Counted from the first letter of the stretch, positions 8,742-17,160 are shown. The stretch: DNA of 64,000 nt from CAVQBJ01 sp963710725 (GCA_963710725.1 CAVQBJ010000008.1:1116001-1180000), one strand, 5' to 3'. Made by a program: numbers and translations. The notes: a model not told the origin generated them from the sequence alone.

Positions 8742-9947
8742 ATGTCCTCGTTCCGACGTCCCCTGCTCTTTGCGGCCGGACTCGCCGTTACCGGCCTTCT
8801 GGCCGCGGCCGGTCCGGCCCTTGCCGATACTGCGACGCTGACCATCACCAACTCGGCGGGCCAGTCCGACCCCGCCGCCGACCTGCCGCGCGTGTTCACC
8901 GTCGCCGGCACCGCCGGCACGGCCGGCGAGCACGCGTATGTGAAGTACCGGTCCACCGGCGGCGCTCCCTGCGCGCCGTCGGCCGACACCGACCCGGGAA
9001 CGATCCTTGACGGCATCCAGGGACCGTTCTACAACGGTTCGCCGACCGACAACGGCGCCTTCACCGAGAGTGACATCGTCACCTGGCCCCAGCCGCAGAC
9101 GCTGCAGTTCTGCATCTGGGTCGCCACCAGCACCTCGACCGCGACGACGCCGTTCACGCAGGACATCACGTTCCGCGCGCCCACCGGCTCGGTGGGGGCG
9201 ACGTTCAGTCCGGAGACGCCGGTGGCCGGCCAGCCGTTCACAATCACGATCGCCGGGGCGAGCGAGGCTCCCGAGTCGGTGTTCGCGACTTTACGCGCCG
9301 CCGGGTCATCGTGCGCGCCGACGTTCGCGACCGACACCGGGAGCAATCTCGTCGGCGGCGCCGGCCAATCGGTGAACGGAACGTACTCGTTCACCACGAC
9401 GGCGACCGAGGCGTCAGCCGGCAGCTACGACGTGTGCCTGTGGCTCGCCTCCTCGCCATCCGACGGTTCGCCGATCGCAGGGCCGACCGCGGTGAAGTTC
9501 ACCGTCGTGGCCCCGCCGACGCCGCCCCCGCCGTCGTGCATCGTGCCCAACCCCCCGAGCAAGACGGACCTCGCCACCGTCGAGGCGGCGATCGCGGCGG
9601 CGCACTGCACCGTTGGCACGGTGACGCGGCTGGCGAACCCCACCGTGCGAGCCGGCGACCTGATCGGCCTCTCCCCGACCCCGCTCAGCACTCAGGCCGA
9701 GGGCACGACGGTCTCGATCGAGATCTCGACGGGCCCCGCCTGCATCGTGCCGAAGATCGCCGCCGGCACGCAGCTCGCCAAGGCGGAGTCGGCGCTTCGC
9801 AAGGCGCACTGCAGCGCCGGGAAGGTGACGCGCATCCGCTCGAAGGTCCGCCGGGGCACCGTCGTGCGGATCAGTCCCGGCGCCGGCACCATCACCGCGA
9901 CGGGCGCGCCGGTCAAGATCGTGGAGTCGCTCGGTAAGCACGGGTAG
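8742..9947 (+). CDS. Secreted protein with two C-terminal PASTA-like domains
   Basis: A 401-residue exported protein. A Sec signal peptide ends near AGPALADT. The first 250 residues are beta-rich domains with paired cysteines and no family I can name. Two PASTA-like domains follow (about 266-333 and 335-400), each starting CIVP and containing a second Cys (AAHC, KAHC), with the usual AE-AL-KAHC-GKVTR and late K-V-I-V-S pattern. PASTA domains bind muropeptides in PknB-type kinases and penicillin-binding proteins. Here they are on a free secreted protein near a kinase that lacks them, so a separate wall-sensing role is possible but inferred. A purine-rich AAAGGAA lies about 13 bp before the ATG. 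A strong hairpin follows the stop. Confidence 0.85.
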   Translation: MSSFRRPLLFAAGLAVTGLLAAAGPALADTATLTITNSAGQSDPAADLPRVFTVAGTAGTAGEHAYVKYRSTGGAPCAPSADTDPGTILDGIQGPFYNGSPTDNGAFTESDIVTWPQPQTLQFCIWVATSTSTATTPFTQDITFRAPTGSVGATFSPETPVAGQPFTITIAGASEAPESVFATLRAAGSSCAPTFATDTGSNLVGGAGQSVNGTYSFTTTATEASAGSYDVCLWLASSPSDGSPIAGPTAVKFTVVAPPTPPPPSCIVPNPPSKTDLATVEAAIAAAHCTVGTVTRLANPTVRAGDLIGLSPTPLSTQAEGTTVSIEISTGPACIVPKIAAGTQLAKAESALRKAHCSAGKVTRIRSKVRRGTVVRISPGAGTITATGAPVKIVESLGKHG

Positions 9948-9982
9948 GCGCCACGCGCGGGAGCTGGGGCGCTCCCTGACCA

Positions 9983-10022
9983 ACGGCGGGCCACGTCGCG
10001 TGTGGGCGGCGTGGCCCGCCGT
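9983..10022. terminator. 13-bp stem-loop between convergent genes
   Basis: ACGGCGGGCCACG (9983-9995) is a perfect inverted repeat of 10010-10022 with a 14-nt loop. It lies between the convergent PASTA-protein and tatD genes, so it could stop transcription from both sides. No U tract is seen, as is usual in high-GC actinobacteria. Confidence 0.7.
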
Positions 10023-10042
10023 GCCAGGCGTGGCGCTTGCCC

Positions 10043-10792
10043 TCACCAGCCGAACACCGTCGCCGCGTTGCGCTCGACGATCGCGCTCAGCTCGGGCACG
10101 CTCATGCCGCGCAGCTCGGCGAGGAACTCGACGGTGTAGGCGACGAAGGCGGGCTGGTTGCGCTGCTTGCGCACCGCCTGCGGGGTGAGGTAGGGCGCGT
10201 CGGTCTCCACGAGCAGGCGGTCGTCGGGGACCCCGCGGGCGGCCCCGGCCAGGTCGGCGGCGCTCGGGTAGGTGACGTTGCCGGCGAAGGAGATCCACCA
10301 GCCGCGCTCGAGGCACAGCGCCAGCCGCTCCGGCATCGAGAAGCAGTGCAGGACGACGGTGAGGCCGCCGGCGTGCTCGGTGAGCGTGGCGATCGTCTCC
10401 TCCTCCGCGGCCCGGGTGTGGATGACGAGCGGCTTGTCGACCTCGCGCGCGAGCTCGATCTGCGCCTCGAAGGCGCGCTGCTGGTCGGCGGGCGGCGCCG
10501 CGTCGCGGTAGAAGTCAAGCCCCGTCTCACCGATGGCCAGGCAGCGGTCGTGCGCGGCGAGGGCGCGCAGCTCGGCCAGGTCCGCGTCGTCGAAGCCGTG
10601 GGCGAGGTTCGGGTGGCGGCCGATCGCCGCGTAGACCTGCGGGAAGGCCTCCGCGGCGGCGAGCGCGGTGCGACAGCTCGCGCCGTCCATGCCGACGGTG
10701 AGGATGCGGCTCACGCCGGCCGCCTCGGCGGCCGCCACGAGCTCGGTGTTCGGCTCGGCGCACTGATCGAGATGGGTGTGGCTGTCGATCAT
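10043..10792 (-). CDS. tatD: TatD-family metal-dependent hydrolase (DNase)
   Basis: A 249-residue TIM-barrel hydrolase. Metal ligands of the family are visible: HTHLD near the start, E in GETGLDFYR, H in VIHTR, H in VLHCF, and D in VETDAPYL. The length is typical. TatD enzymes remove nucleotides from DNA 3' ends and are implicated in DNA repair. The ATG at 10792 places HTHLD at residues 4-8. The gene downstream on the same strand is unrelated, and the upstream ABC exporter ends 76 bp away. Confidence 0.95.
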   Translation of the reverse strand: MIDSHTHLDQCAEPNTELVAAAEAAGVSRILTVGMDGASCRTALAAAEAFPQVYAAIGRHPNLAHGFDDADLAELRALAAHDRCLAIGETGLDFYRDAAPPADQQRAFEAQIELAREVDKPLVIHTRAAEEETIATLTEHAGGLTVVLHCFSMPERLALCLERGWWISFAGNVTYPSAADLAGAARGVPDDRLLVETDAPYLTPQAVRKQRNQPAFVAYTVEFLAELRGMSVPELSAIVERNAATVFGW

Positions 10793-10868
10793 CGCTGGAC
10801 CGCCGTGATGACCGTCGAGCACCCGCAGACACGCCCTCCTCGCCGTCGCATCGCGCGCACTCTTCCAG

Positions 10869-11603
10869 CTAGACGCGGGCGGTGTCGCGCCGGTAGGCGT
10901 AGCGGGCGAGCGCGGTGCACACGACGGTCCAGACGGCCACGACGACCCAGCCCTTCACCCCCCACGCCGGCGCACCGACACCGATGTGACTGGCCTGGAC
11001 GAGCCACCACGACGGCAGCAGCTGGCCGACGTGGTAGACGAAGCCCGAAGTGATCGGAAACCAGGTTCCGCTCACGAACGCGAACAGCGACACGATCCCG
11101 CCCGTCGCCGGCCCGATGGAGTCGACGTTGAGGATGTGCCCGAGCGCGATGCCGAGCCCGGCGAACGGCAGCAGCCCGACGATCATCAGCGCCGTCATCG
11201 AGAGCCAGCGACCGGCGCTCAGGCTGACGCCGAGCGCCACCCCGCATGCGTACAGCGCGACGAGCGACAGCGCGGCGAGACCGTACGCGGTGAGGAGCTT
11301 CGCGCGGAAGTAGTCACGCGTCGTGAGCGGCGTGATCCGCAGCTGGCGCGTCCAGCCGACGTTACGCTCGCCGGCGATCCGCCCACCCGAGGCGATCATC
11401 GCCGACATCGTGCCGAAGGCCGCCAGTCCGGTCATGTAATACAGCGGCACCGACAGCCCGGTGTGTTGGAAATCGCTCACGTTGCGGTTCGGGCCGGCGA
11501 TGAGCAGGTACAGCGTGATCGGGAAGCCGAGCGAGAACAGCAGCAGCCGCCGGTTGCGGATCGTGCGCAACAGCTCGAAGCGGGTGTAGGCGACCGATCT
11601 CAT
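10869..11603 (-). CDS. ABC-2 type transporter permease
   Basis: A 244-residue integral membrane protein with about six hydrophobic helices and the ABC-2 pattern, including the conserved cytoplasmic stretch GERNVGWTRQLRITPL and a later GTWFPITSGF loop. Its ATG overlaps the stop codon of the ATPase gene (ATGA, 11600-11603), so the two are translationally coupled. Together they form a DrrAB-like exporter. The substrate cannot be deduced; drug or lipid export are usual for this family. Confidence 0.92.
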   Translation of the reverse strand: MRSVAYTRFELLRTIRNRRLLLFSLGFPITLYLLIAGPNRNVSDFQHTGLSVPLYYMTGLAAFGTMSAMIASGGRIAGERNVGWTRQLRITPLTTRDYFRAKLLTAYGLAALSLVALYACGVALGVSLSAGRWLSMTALMIVGLLPFAGLGIALGHILNVDSIGPATGGIVSLFAFVSGTWFPITSGFVYHVGQLLPSWWLVQASHIGVGAPAWGVKGWVVVAVWTVVCTALARYAYRRDTARV

Positions 11604-12529
11604 GCCTTGGGCACGTCGCCGGTCAGCTCGAGGAACGCCTCCTCCAGGCCGGCGCCGGCGATCTCGATGTCACGCGCATCGGGGTAGCGGGCGAGCAGCG
11701 CGCGGATCGCCGCATCGGAGTCCGCGCAGCGCAGCACGACGGCCTCCCCACGTCGCTCCACGGAAGTGACGCCGTCGATGTCGCGAAGCTCGGGCGCGTC
11801 CACCCCGGGCAGGGTGGCCCGGATCGTCCGCACGCCGACGCGAGCCTTTATCTCCGTTGTCGGACCATCGGCGACCACGCGGCCGCGGGCCATGAGCACC
11901 GCCCGGTCGGCATACGCATCGGCCTCCTCGAGGTAGTGCGTCGCGAAGATGATCGTGCGCCCGCGCGAGGCGAACTCGCGCATCGTGGCCCAGAACGCGC
12001 GGCGGGCCTCGACGTCCATCGCGACCGTCGGCTCGTCGAGCACGAGCAGCTGCGGGTCGCTCACCAGCGCGATCGCGAAGCGCACGCGCTGCGTCTCGCC
12101 GCCGGAGAGCTTCTGAGTGCGCTGCTCGGTGACGTCGTGCAGGCCGACGAGCTCGATCACCTCCTCGACGTCGAGCGGCGCCGGGTACAGGGAGGCGACC
12201 ATCGTGATGAGCTCGCGGGCCGACAGGTCCCGGATGAGCGCGCCGGTCTGCAGCATCGCCGCGACGAGGCCACGGTCGACGGCGGTCCGCGGGGAGTGCC
12301 CGAACACCGACACGCTGCCGCCGTCGGGCGCGAGCAGCCCGAGGAGCATGTCGATCGTCGTCGACTTGCCCGCACCATTGGGCCCGAGCAGCGCGATCGT
12401 CTCGCCGCGCGCGATCGACACGTCGATTCCCGCGACGGCGCGCACGAGCCCGCCGGGGCCGGGGAAGGACTTCTCCAGGCCGCGCAGCTCGATCGTCGCG
12501 TCGCTCACCGCCTGGGCGGCGACGGTCAT
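11600..12529 (-). CDS. ABC transporter ATP-binding protein (DrrA-like)
   Basis: A 309-residue ATPase with Walker A GPNGAGKST, signature LSGGETQR, Walker B LLVLDEP and switch His in ATHYLEE. Position 4 of the D-loop region reads TVAMDVEARR, where most relatives have TxGLDP. A C-terminal extension of about 90 residues is typical of DrrA-type subunits. The ATG at 12529 is chosen; a GTG 30 bp upstream would add ten residues. It is the first gene of a two-gene operon with the ABC-2 permease. Confidence 0.92.
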   Translation of the reverse strand: MTVAAQAVSDATIELRGLEKSFPGPGGLVRAVAGIDVSIARGETIALLGPNGAGKSTTIDMLLGLLAPDGGSVSVFGHSPRTAVDRGLVAAMLQTGALIRDLSARELITMVASLYPAPLDVEEVIELVGLHDVTEQRTQKLSGGETQRVRFAIALVSDPQLLVLDEPTVAMDVEARRAFWATMREFASRGRTIIFATHYLEEADAYADRAVLMARGRVVADGPTTEIKARVGVRTIRATLPGVDAPELRDIDGVTSVERRGEAVVLRCADSDAAIRALLARYPDARDIEIAGAGLEEAFLELTGDVPKA

Positions 12530-12576
12530 GGTCGCTTGCACCCGGGCCACCTTACCCACCGGCGGCGACCAGGCAC

Positions 12577-14505
12577 TCAGGCGCGCTCGCCGCTGATCCG
12601 CCCGGTGCGACCCGGCGCGACCGTGGGCGGGTTCTGCACCGCGGTGGGACCGCCGGTGTAGCGCACGGCGAGGATCGCGATGTCGTCGCGCCGCGCGGCG
12701 CCGGAGCTGAGCGCATGGCGCTCGAGCATCGCCGCGAGCGCGGCCGCGGTGGCGGTCGGGGCCCGGTCGCGCAGCGCCGCCTCGGGCGGGCGCGGGGGCC
12801 CGGGTCCCTGGTCGGTGACGCCGTCGGTGTACACGACGACGGCGTCACCCGGCGCGAGGTCGAGCTCGACGGTCTGCAGCTCGATGTCGGGCCACACCCC
12901 GATGAGATCCCCGCGCACCTCGAGGGCCGCGGGGTCGCCGCTCGCCGGGACGAGCACGGGCGGCGGGTGGCCGCCGCAGGCGACGCTCAGGTGCGCCGAG
13001 GCCGGGCGCACGGTGAGCAGCAGGTAGGCGAGCGTGATGAAGCGCCCCTCGCGGTCCTGGCGCAGCATCATCTCGTTGAGGTGGCGCATCGCGTCCGCCG
13101 GCGCCACTGCCGATCCGGCGAGGCTGCGCAGCGTCCAGCGGGCCATCGCGGTGAGCGCGGCCGCCTCGGCCCCCTTCCCGCACACGTCCCCGACGACGAT
13201 CGCCCAGTGCCCCGGCTCGACCTCGAAGACGTCGTAGAAGTCGCCGCCGACGAGGTCGCCTTGGCCGGCCGGCGTGAAGCGGACGGCCAGCTCACACGCG
13301 GGGATCTCCGGCATGGCGTGCGGCAGCAGGCTCTCCTGGAGCGTGACCGCGGTGCGCTCGCTGCGCTCGTAGAGCGCCGACGTCTGCGCCTGCAGGCCGC
13401 GGGCGTGCACGGCCAGCGCCAGGCGGGAGGTCAGCTCGACCGCCTCCTCGATCTCCTGCGCCTGGTACGGCCTTCCGCGACGGAGCAGGATGACGTCGGC
13501 GACCAGGCGGCCGTGGGCCAGGCCGGCCACGGCGAGGCCGCTCAGCGACTCGCCGTCGTGGCGTACGGTGACGGCGTCGCCCGTCGTCACGGCCGCCGCG
13601 ATGGCCGCGTCGCGGGCGCGCTCGATGGCAACGTTCATCGTTTCCGAGGTCGTGGCGGCGCGCAGCCGCGGGTCGCCACAGGTCGACTCGACGCTCGGCG
13701 TGACGTCGGTGAAGACATCGCCCGTGACCGCGCGGGCGACGCAGCACTCGCTCAGCCGGCCGTCGACGAACGTGCCGAACGTGTCGAGCAGCTGCTCGAT
13801 CGTGGCGGCGCGGTCGAGCTGCTTGCTCGCCTCGGCGAGCAGCGACGAGCGTTCGCGCGCCCGCTCGCGGCCGATGAGCAGGCGGCCGAGAATCCCGCCG
13901 AGGAGCACCGTGAGCGCGGTGAGCAGCACGAGCACGACGATCGCGGTGATGACGGCGCGGTCGGCCGAATCATGCGCGGCGTTCTCGCGCGCGGTCTGGC
14001 GGCCCGCGACGAGCCCCTCGAGCGCCGCCGTGCGCCCGCGGATGCCGTCGACGAGCTGCTTGCCGCGCAGCGTGGAGGCGAGCGTCCGTGCGGCGGCCGG
14101 GTCGCGCGCCATCTGGCCGAGGAGCGGGACGGCGTACCCCGAGAGATAGGCCTCGGCCGCATCACTGAGCGCCTGCGCGTCGCTCACGTAGGCGTGCTCG
14201 CGGCCGGCCTCGACCTCGAGCGCGGTCGTCTCCGCCGGCAGCGCCCGCTCGGCGCTGAGCAGCGGGGCGAGGAAGATCGGGTCCGCGGTGATCACGTACC
14301 CGCGCAGCGCCGTCTCGGCGTCGACGATCGAGCGCTCGACGTCGATGACGCGAACGAGGTAGGTGTCGGTGCGAAGCGTCGCATCGGCGCTCGAACGCAG
14401 ATCGACGATGCCGACGAGAAGCAGCGTAACGCCGATCGCGACGCACGCCGCGCCGGCGCCGACGGTGAGCAGCACCGTTGTGTACAGGCGCCCGTGTGAG
14501 GTCAC
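12577..14505 (-). CDS. Membrane sensor PP2C/SpoIIE-type phosphatase (RsbU-like)
   Basis: A 642-residue protein starting at GTG 14505, preceded by AAAGGGGG. Two membrane helices (about 10-30 and 190-210) bracket an extracellular CHASE3-like sensor with the characteristic ETALRGYVITAD segment. After a HAMP-like linker come a degenerate GAF-like region and a C-terminal SpoIIE phosphatase domain with metal-binding GGDFYDVF, GDVCGKG and late YTDGVTD motifs. Such phosphatases dephosphorylate STAS anti-anti-sigma proteins. Its divergent neighbours are a kinase of the RsbW type and a STAS protein, so all three parts of a partner-switching circuit lie together. Confidence 0.93.
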   Translation of the reverse strand: MTSHGRLYTTVLLTVGAGAACVAIGVTLLLVGIVDLRSSADATLRTDTYLVRVIDVERSIVDAETALRGYVITADPIFLAPLLSAERALPAETTALEVEAGREHAYVSDAQALSDAAEAYLSGYAVPLLGQMARDPAAARTLASTLRGKQLVDGIRGRTAALEGLVAGRQTARENAAHDSADRAVITAIVVLVLLTALTVLLGGILGRLLIGRERARERSSLLAEASKQLDRAATIEQLLDTFGTFVDGRLSECCVARAVTGDVFTDVTPSVESTCGDPRLRAATTSETMNVAIERARDAAIAAAVTTGDAVTVRHDGESLSGLAVAGLAHGRLVADVILLRRGRPYQAQEIEEAVELTSRLALAVHARGLQAQTSALYERSERTAVTLQESLLPHAMPEIPACELAVRFTPAGQGDLVGGDFYDVFEVEPGHWAIVVGDVCGKGAEAAALTAMARWTLRSLAGSAVAPADAMRHLNEMMLRQDREGRFITLAYLLLTVRPASAHLSVACGGHPPPVLVPASGDPAALEVRGDLIGVWPDIELQTVELDLAPGDAVVVYTDGVTDQGPGPPRPPEAALRDRAPTATAAALAAMLERHALSSGAARRDDIAILAVRYTGGPTAVQNPPTVAPGRTGRISGERA

Positions 14506-14595
14506 GCAACCCCCTTTCTCGCCGCTTGCGGCAGCTTCAAGCCGTAATTGTCGCGCGTTTCGGCCGGCGGTTGCGTGGGTACGCCTTTCTCCATA

Positions 14596-15024
14596 GTGGA
14601 GAGCGAACGGCACGGGGGGACCACCTCAACTTGCCTGCAAATCGCCTTGCCGGTCCGTGCGCAATCGGTGGCGGTCGCCAGGGCCTGCGTCGCCGGCCTT
14701 CAGCCGGTCGACGACGGGGCGATGGAGGCGCTGCTCATCGTGGTCTCAGAGCTGGTGACGAACGCAGTTCGCCACGCGGGGTTGACGAGCGGCCAGACCG
14801 TGACGCTGCGCGCGAAGTGCCTGCCCGACCGCGTGCGCGTCGAGGTCATCGACCACGGCCCCGGCTTCGACGTGGGGCTCGTGGGGCGGATCGACCCGTC
14901 GGCGGACGGCGGCTTCGGTCTGCGCATCGTCGCCCGCCTCAGCGAGTGTTGGGGTGCGCTGCCGGAGAGCGGTACCGTGTGGGCCGAGGTCGCAAGCCAC
15001 GGCGACGGAGCCGGTCGCCACTAG
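14596..15024 (+). CDS. RsbW-like serine kinase / anti-sigma factor (HATPase_c_2)
   Basis: A GHKL ATPase of about 142 residues with N-box ELVTNAVRHA, G1 box DHGPGFD and G2 region GGFGLRIV, lacking a phosphoacceptor His domain. That is the pattern of anti-sigma factor kinases which phosphorylate a STAS partner and bind a sigma factor. The start is uncertain: GTG at 14596 is chosen since the domain begins soon after; a TTG at 14548 is in frame. It is divergent from the SpoIIE phosphatase gene and 89 bp ahead of the STAS gene. No sigma-factor gene is in the window. Confidence 0.88.
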   Translation: MESERHGGTTSTCLQIALPVRAQSVAVARACVAGLQPVDDGAMEALLIVVSELVTNAVRHAGLTSGQTVTLRAKCLPDRVRVEVIDHGPGFDVGLVGRIDPSADGGFGLRIVARLSECWGALPESGTVWAEVASHGDGAGRH

Positions 15025-15113
15025 AATGGCGGTCACGGCGATGACGTCTGGGGGGCGACCATCGATGGCCAGACAGTCGGCGCGTACGACCTATTCCCAC
15101 GTCTGAAGAGCTC

Positions 15114-15443
15114 ATGATCGACTCTCCGCAGGAGGCGTTTCGCGTCGAGACGGAGGCGGGCGACGACCGCTGCACGGTCCGCGCGATCGGCGAGCTCGAC
15201 ATCGCCGCGAGCGAGGTCCTCACCGACGCGCTGCGCCGGGCCGGCGATTCGGGGGCCGCGGTGATCCTGCTGGACCTCGGTGGAATCACCTTCATCGATT
15301 CGGCCGGCATGCGATGCGTGCTGCAGGCGGTCGCGGTGAGCCGGGCGAACTCGGACAGGCTGCGGGTGAGCCGCGACTACAGCGAGCCGGTCCGGCGGCT
15401 GTTCGAGCTGGTCGGGGCGACCGATCGGCTGCCGTACGCGTAG
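15114..15443 (+). CDS. STAS-domain anti-anti-sigma factor (RsbV-like)
   Basis: A 109-residue single STAS domain. The phosphorylation site is visible as Ser63 in FIDSAGM. The family is phosphorylated by an RsbW-type kinase and, when dephosphorylated by an RsbU-type phosphatase, captures the anti-sigma factor. Both partners are adjacent. The ATG at 15114 has GAAGAG upstream. Confidence 0.93.
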   Translation: MIDSPQEAFRVETEAGDDRCTVRAIGELDIAASEVLTDALRRAGDSGAAVILLDLGGITFIDSAGMRCVLQAVAVSRANSDRLRVSRDYSEPVRRLFELVGATDRLPYA

Positions 15444-15480
15444 CGGGTCCGGCGCGCTGCTCGGGCGGGGGCGCCGGGGG

Positions 15481-15675
15481 GTCTGAGGTGGCGGTCGGAG
15501 CGGGCCGGCGCCGCGGTGTGACGCGACGGCGACGGCCGGCGCCCGGGGGGTCTGAGGTGCCGGTCGGAGCGGGCCGGCGCCGCGGTGTGACGCGACGGCG
15601 ACGGCCGGCGCCCGGGGGGTCTGAGGTGCCGGTCGGAGCGGGCCGGCGCCGCGGTGTGACGCGACGGTGACGGGA
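15481..15675. repeat. 69-bp tandem repeat, nearly three units
   Basis: GTCTGAGGTG occurs at 15481, 15550 and 15619, an exact 69-bp period, with units nearly identical; the third is cut short at about 15675. Each unit ends in GTGTGACGCGACGG, which resembles the flank of the 52-bp interspersed element (next copy at 15753). The array lies between the convergent STAS and CDF genes; the whole gap 15444-15956 holds repeats only and no gene that I can support. Confidence 0.9.
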
Positions 15676-15752
15676 GCGCGCGACTGCTGTCTCTCCGGTG
15701 ACGAGGTGACGCGCGAATCTGCCGCGTGCCGGCGGCGACGGCACCGCGCGGC

Positions 15753-15805
15753 GGGGGTGTGCTCCCGAATGCACGCTATGGGGCGCGTAACTCACCACAC
15801 CCCCC
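15753..15805 (-). repeat. Palindrome-ended interspersed element, inverted copy
   Basis: Read on the minus strand this matches the copies at 101, 34933 and 35068: it starts GGGGGGTGTGGTGAGTTA, has CCCCATAGCGT in the centre and ends TTCGGGAGCACACCCCC. The flank GTCACGCGACGGTGACAG (15814-15831) is also present, in matching inverted order. It sits between convergent gene ends. Confidence 0.85.
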
Positions 15806-15956
15806 GCGCGAGTGTCACGCGACGGTGACAGATGCGCCCTGGGCGTCGCGCTGCGCGTCCGCCAGGTAACGGAACTGGTGCGCGAGTGTGCCGAGCGACG
15901 CTCCGGCGACCGCCCGGCGACGGCCACGACGACGAGGGCCGGCGTGGCCGGCACGG

Positions 15957-16703
15957 TCAACCACCGGCCGGCGGCGCGTCCGCCTCGAGCTCCCCGACCG
16001 GGCCCTCTCGGACCGTCGCGAACGACTGCCACGTGATTCGCAGGATGACGACGGCGATGATGAGGCCGATGATCGGGTCGGCGATTCCGAGTCCGAGCGC
16101 GACGACGATCGCCGTCGCGACGACGGACAGGCTGACGATCCCGTCGGTGCGGGCGTGGGCGCCGTCGGCGATGAGCGCGGGGCTGTCGAGCCGCCTTCCG
16201 GCACGGCTGCGGATCCGCGCGGCGAGCTCGTTACCGGCGAAGCCGATCAGTCCGGCGGCGGCGAGCGGCCAGAGATGGTGCAGGTGCTCGGGGTGGATCA
16301 GTCGCACGATCGACTGCCAGAGCGCGATGCACGCGCTGACGAAGATCGCCGCGACCACGCAGAAGCCGGCGCGCCTCTCGGCCACGAGGGACCGCAGCAG
16401 GAACGCGATGCCCAGCGGGATCGCGGTGAGCGCGTCACCGAAGTTGTGGACGAGGTCGGCCAGGAGCGCGACCGAGCCGCTGAGCGCGAAGGCCACGACC
16501 TGCGCGGCGGCGGTGAGCATCAGGACGAGCAGGCTCCAGGAGACCGCGCGCAGCCCTTCCCGGGAGGACATGAGCGATCGGTCGACGAGGCCGTGGCTAT
16601 GCCCGTGCCCGTGCGCATGGCCATGCGCATGCGCGTGCCCATGCTCGTGGCCGCGCGCCGGCGCCCGCCCGAGGTCAGGCGCATGTGAGTGCGCGGCCGT
16701 CAC
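15957..16703 (-). CDS. Cation diffusion facilitator (CzcD/ZitB-type metal exporter)
   Basis: A 248-residue CDF transporter. A His-rich N-terminus (alternating HGHAHAHGHAHGHGHSHG) probably binds Zn2+ or another divalent ion. About six membrane helices follow, with metal-site motifs HNFGD in helix 2 and HARTD in helix 5, the expected HxxxD pairs. It is short for the family because the C-terminal cytoplasmic domain is nearly absent. GTG start at 16703 overlaps the stop of the ArsR-type regulator gene by 4 bp, so the two form an operon for metal-responsive efflux. Confidence 0.93.
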   Translation of the reverse strand: MTAAHSHAPDLGRAPARGHEHGHAHAHGHAHGHGHSHGLVDRSLMSSREGLRAVSWSLLVLMLTAAAQVVAFALSGSVALLADLVHNFGDALTAIPLGIAFLLRSLVAERRAGFCVVAAIFVSACIALWQSIVRLIHPEHLHHLWPLAAAGLIGFAGNELAARIRSRAGRRLDSPALIADGAHARTDGIVSLSVVATAIVVALGLGIADPIIGLIIAVVILRITWQSFATVREGPVGELEADAPPAGG

Positions 16704-17071
16704 GCCCGAACCCGCCCGCGGCGACCGCTCTGCCCGCGCCCGGCCAGGCCGAGTTGAAGGTGCTCCACATGCGAGACGGCTTCGTCGAGGAGTTGTGCGA
16801 CGTGGTCGTCGTACAGGTCATAGACGACACGCCGGCCCTCGCGACGCCCGACGACGAACCCGAGGTGACGCAGCACGCGCAGCTGCTGGGAGACCGCGGA
16901 AGGGTCCATGTCGACCGCATCGGCCAGCTCGTTGACGCTGAGGGCACCGTCGCGCAGCCGGCCGAGGATGCGCACGCGACTGGCGGTGGCGAGCGCCTGC
17001 ATGGTGTCGGCGACCGTCTCGGCGAAGGCCGGATCGATCCGGTCGGCGCTGCGCAGATGTCCACGCGTCAT
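16700..17071 (-). CDS. ArsR/SmtB-family metal-responsive repressor
   Basis: A 123-residue winged-helix protein with the ArsR pattern: ALATASRVRILGRL, NELADAVDMDPSAVSQQLRVLRHLG as recognition region (split here across helices), then a wing with GRREGRRVVYDL and a helix with DDHVAQLLDEAVSHVEH. The last segment contains D and H residues at the alpha-5 positions used for Zn2+ in SmtB/CzrA. It is directly upstream of, and overlaps, the CDF exporter gene, so it most likely represses this operon until metal binds. Confidence 0.93.
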   Translation of the reverse strand: MTRGHLRSADRIDPAFAETVADTMQALATASRVRILGRLRDGALSVNELADAVDMDPSAVSQQLRVLRHLGFVVGRREGRRVVYDLYDDHVAQLLDEAVSHVEHLQLGLAGRGQSGRRGRVRA

Positions 17072-17078
17072 GCGTCAC

Positions 17079-17094
17079 ATCATACCCGCATGAT
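17079..17094 (-). promoter_or_regulatory. Possible ArsR operator
   Basis: ATCAT (17079-17083) and ATGAT (17090-17094) form an inverted repeat spaced by 6 bp, 8 bp ahead of the ArsR start codon. The stretch 17079-17115 is clearly more AT-rich than its surroundings. Autoregulation by ArsR-type repressors from such sites is usual; this particular site is an inference. Confidence 0.4.
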
Positions 17095-17160
17095 CGTTCA
17101 GCTATTCAGATTTGCGGCCGAGGGCCTCCCGGCCGAGCGGTGGCCGAGAGCCGCCGCGCC

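Noticed and set aside
15481..15675. Regular 69-bp repeats considered as a CRISPR array
   Set aside because: The repeats are contiguous with no unique spacers and no cas genes are near.
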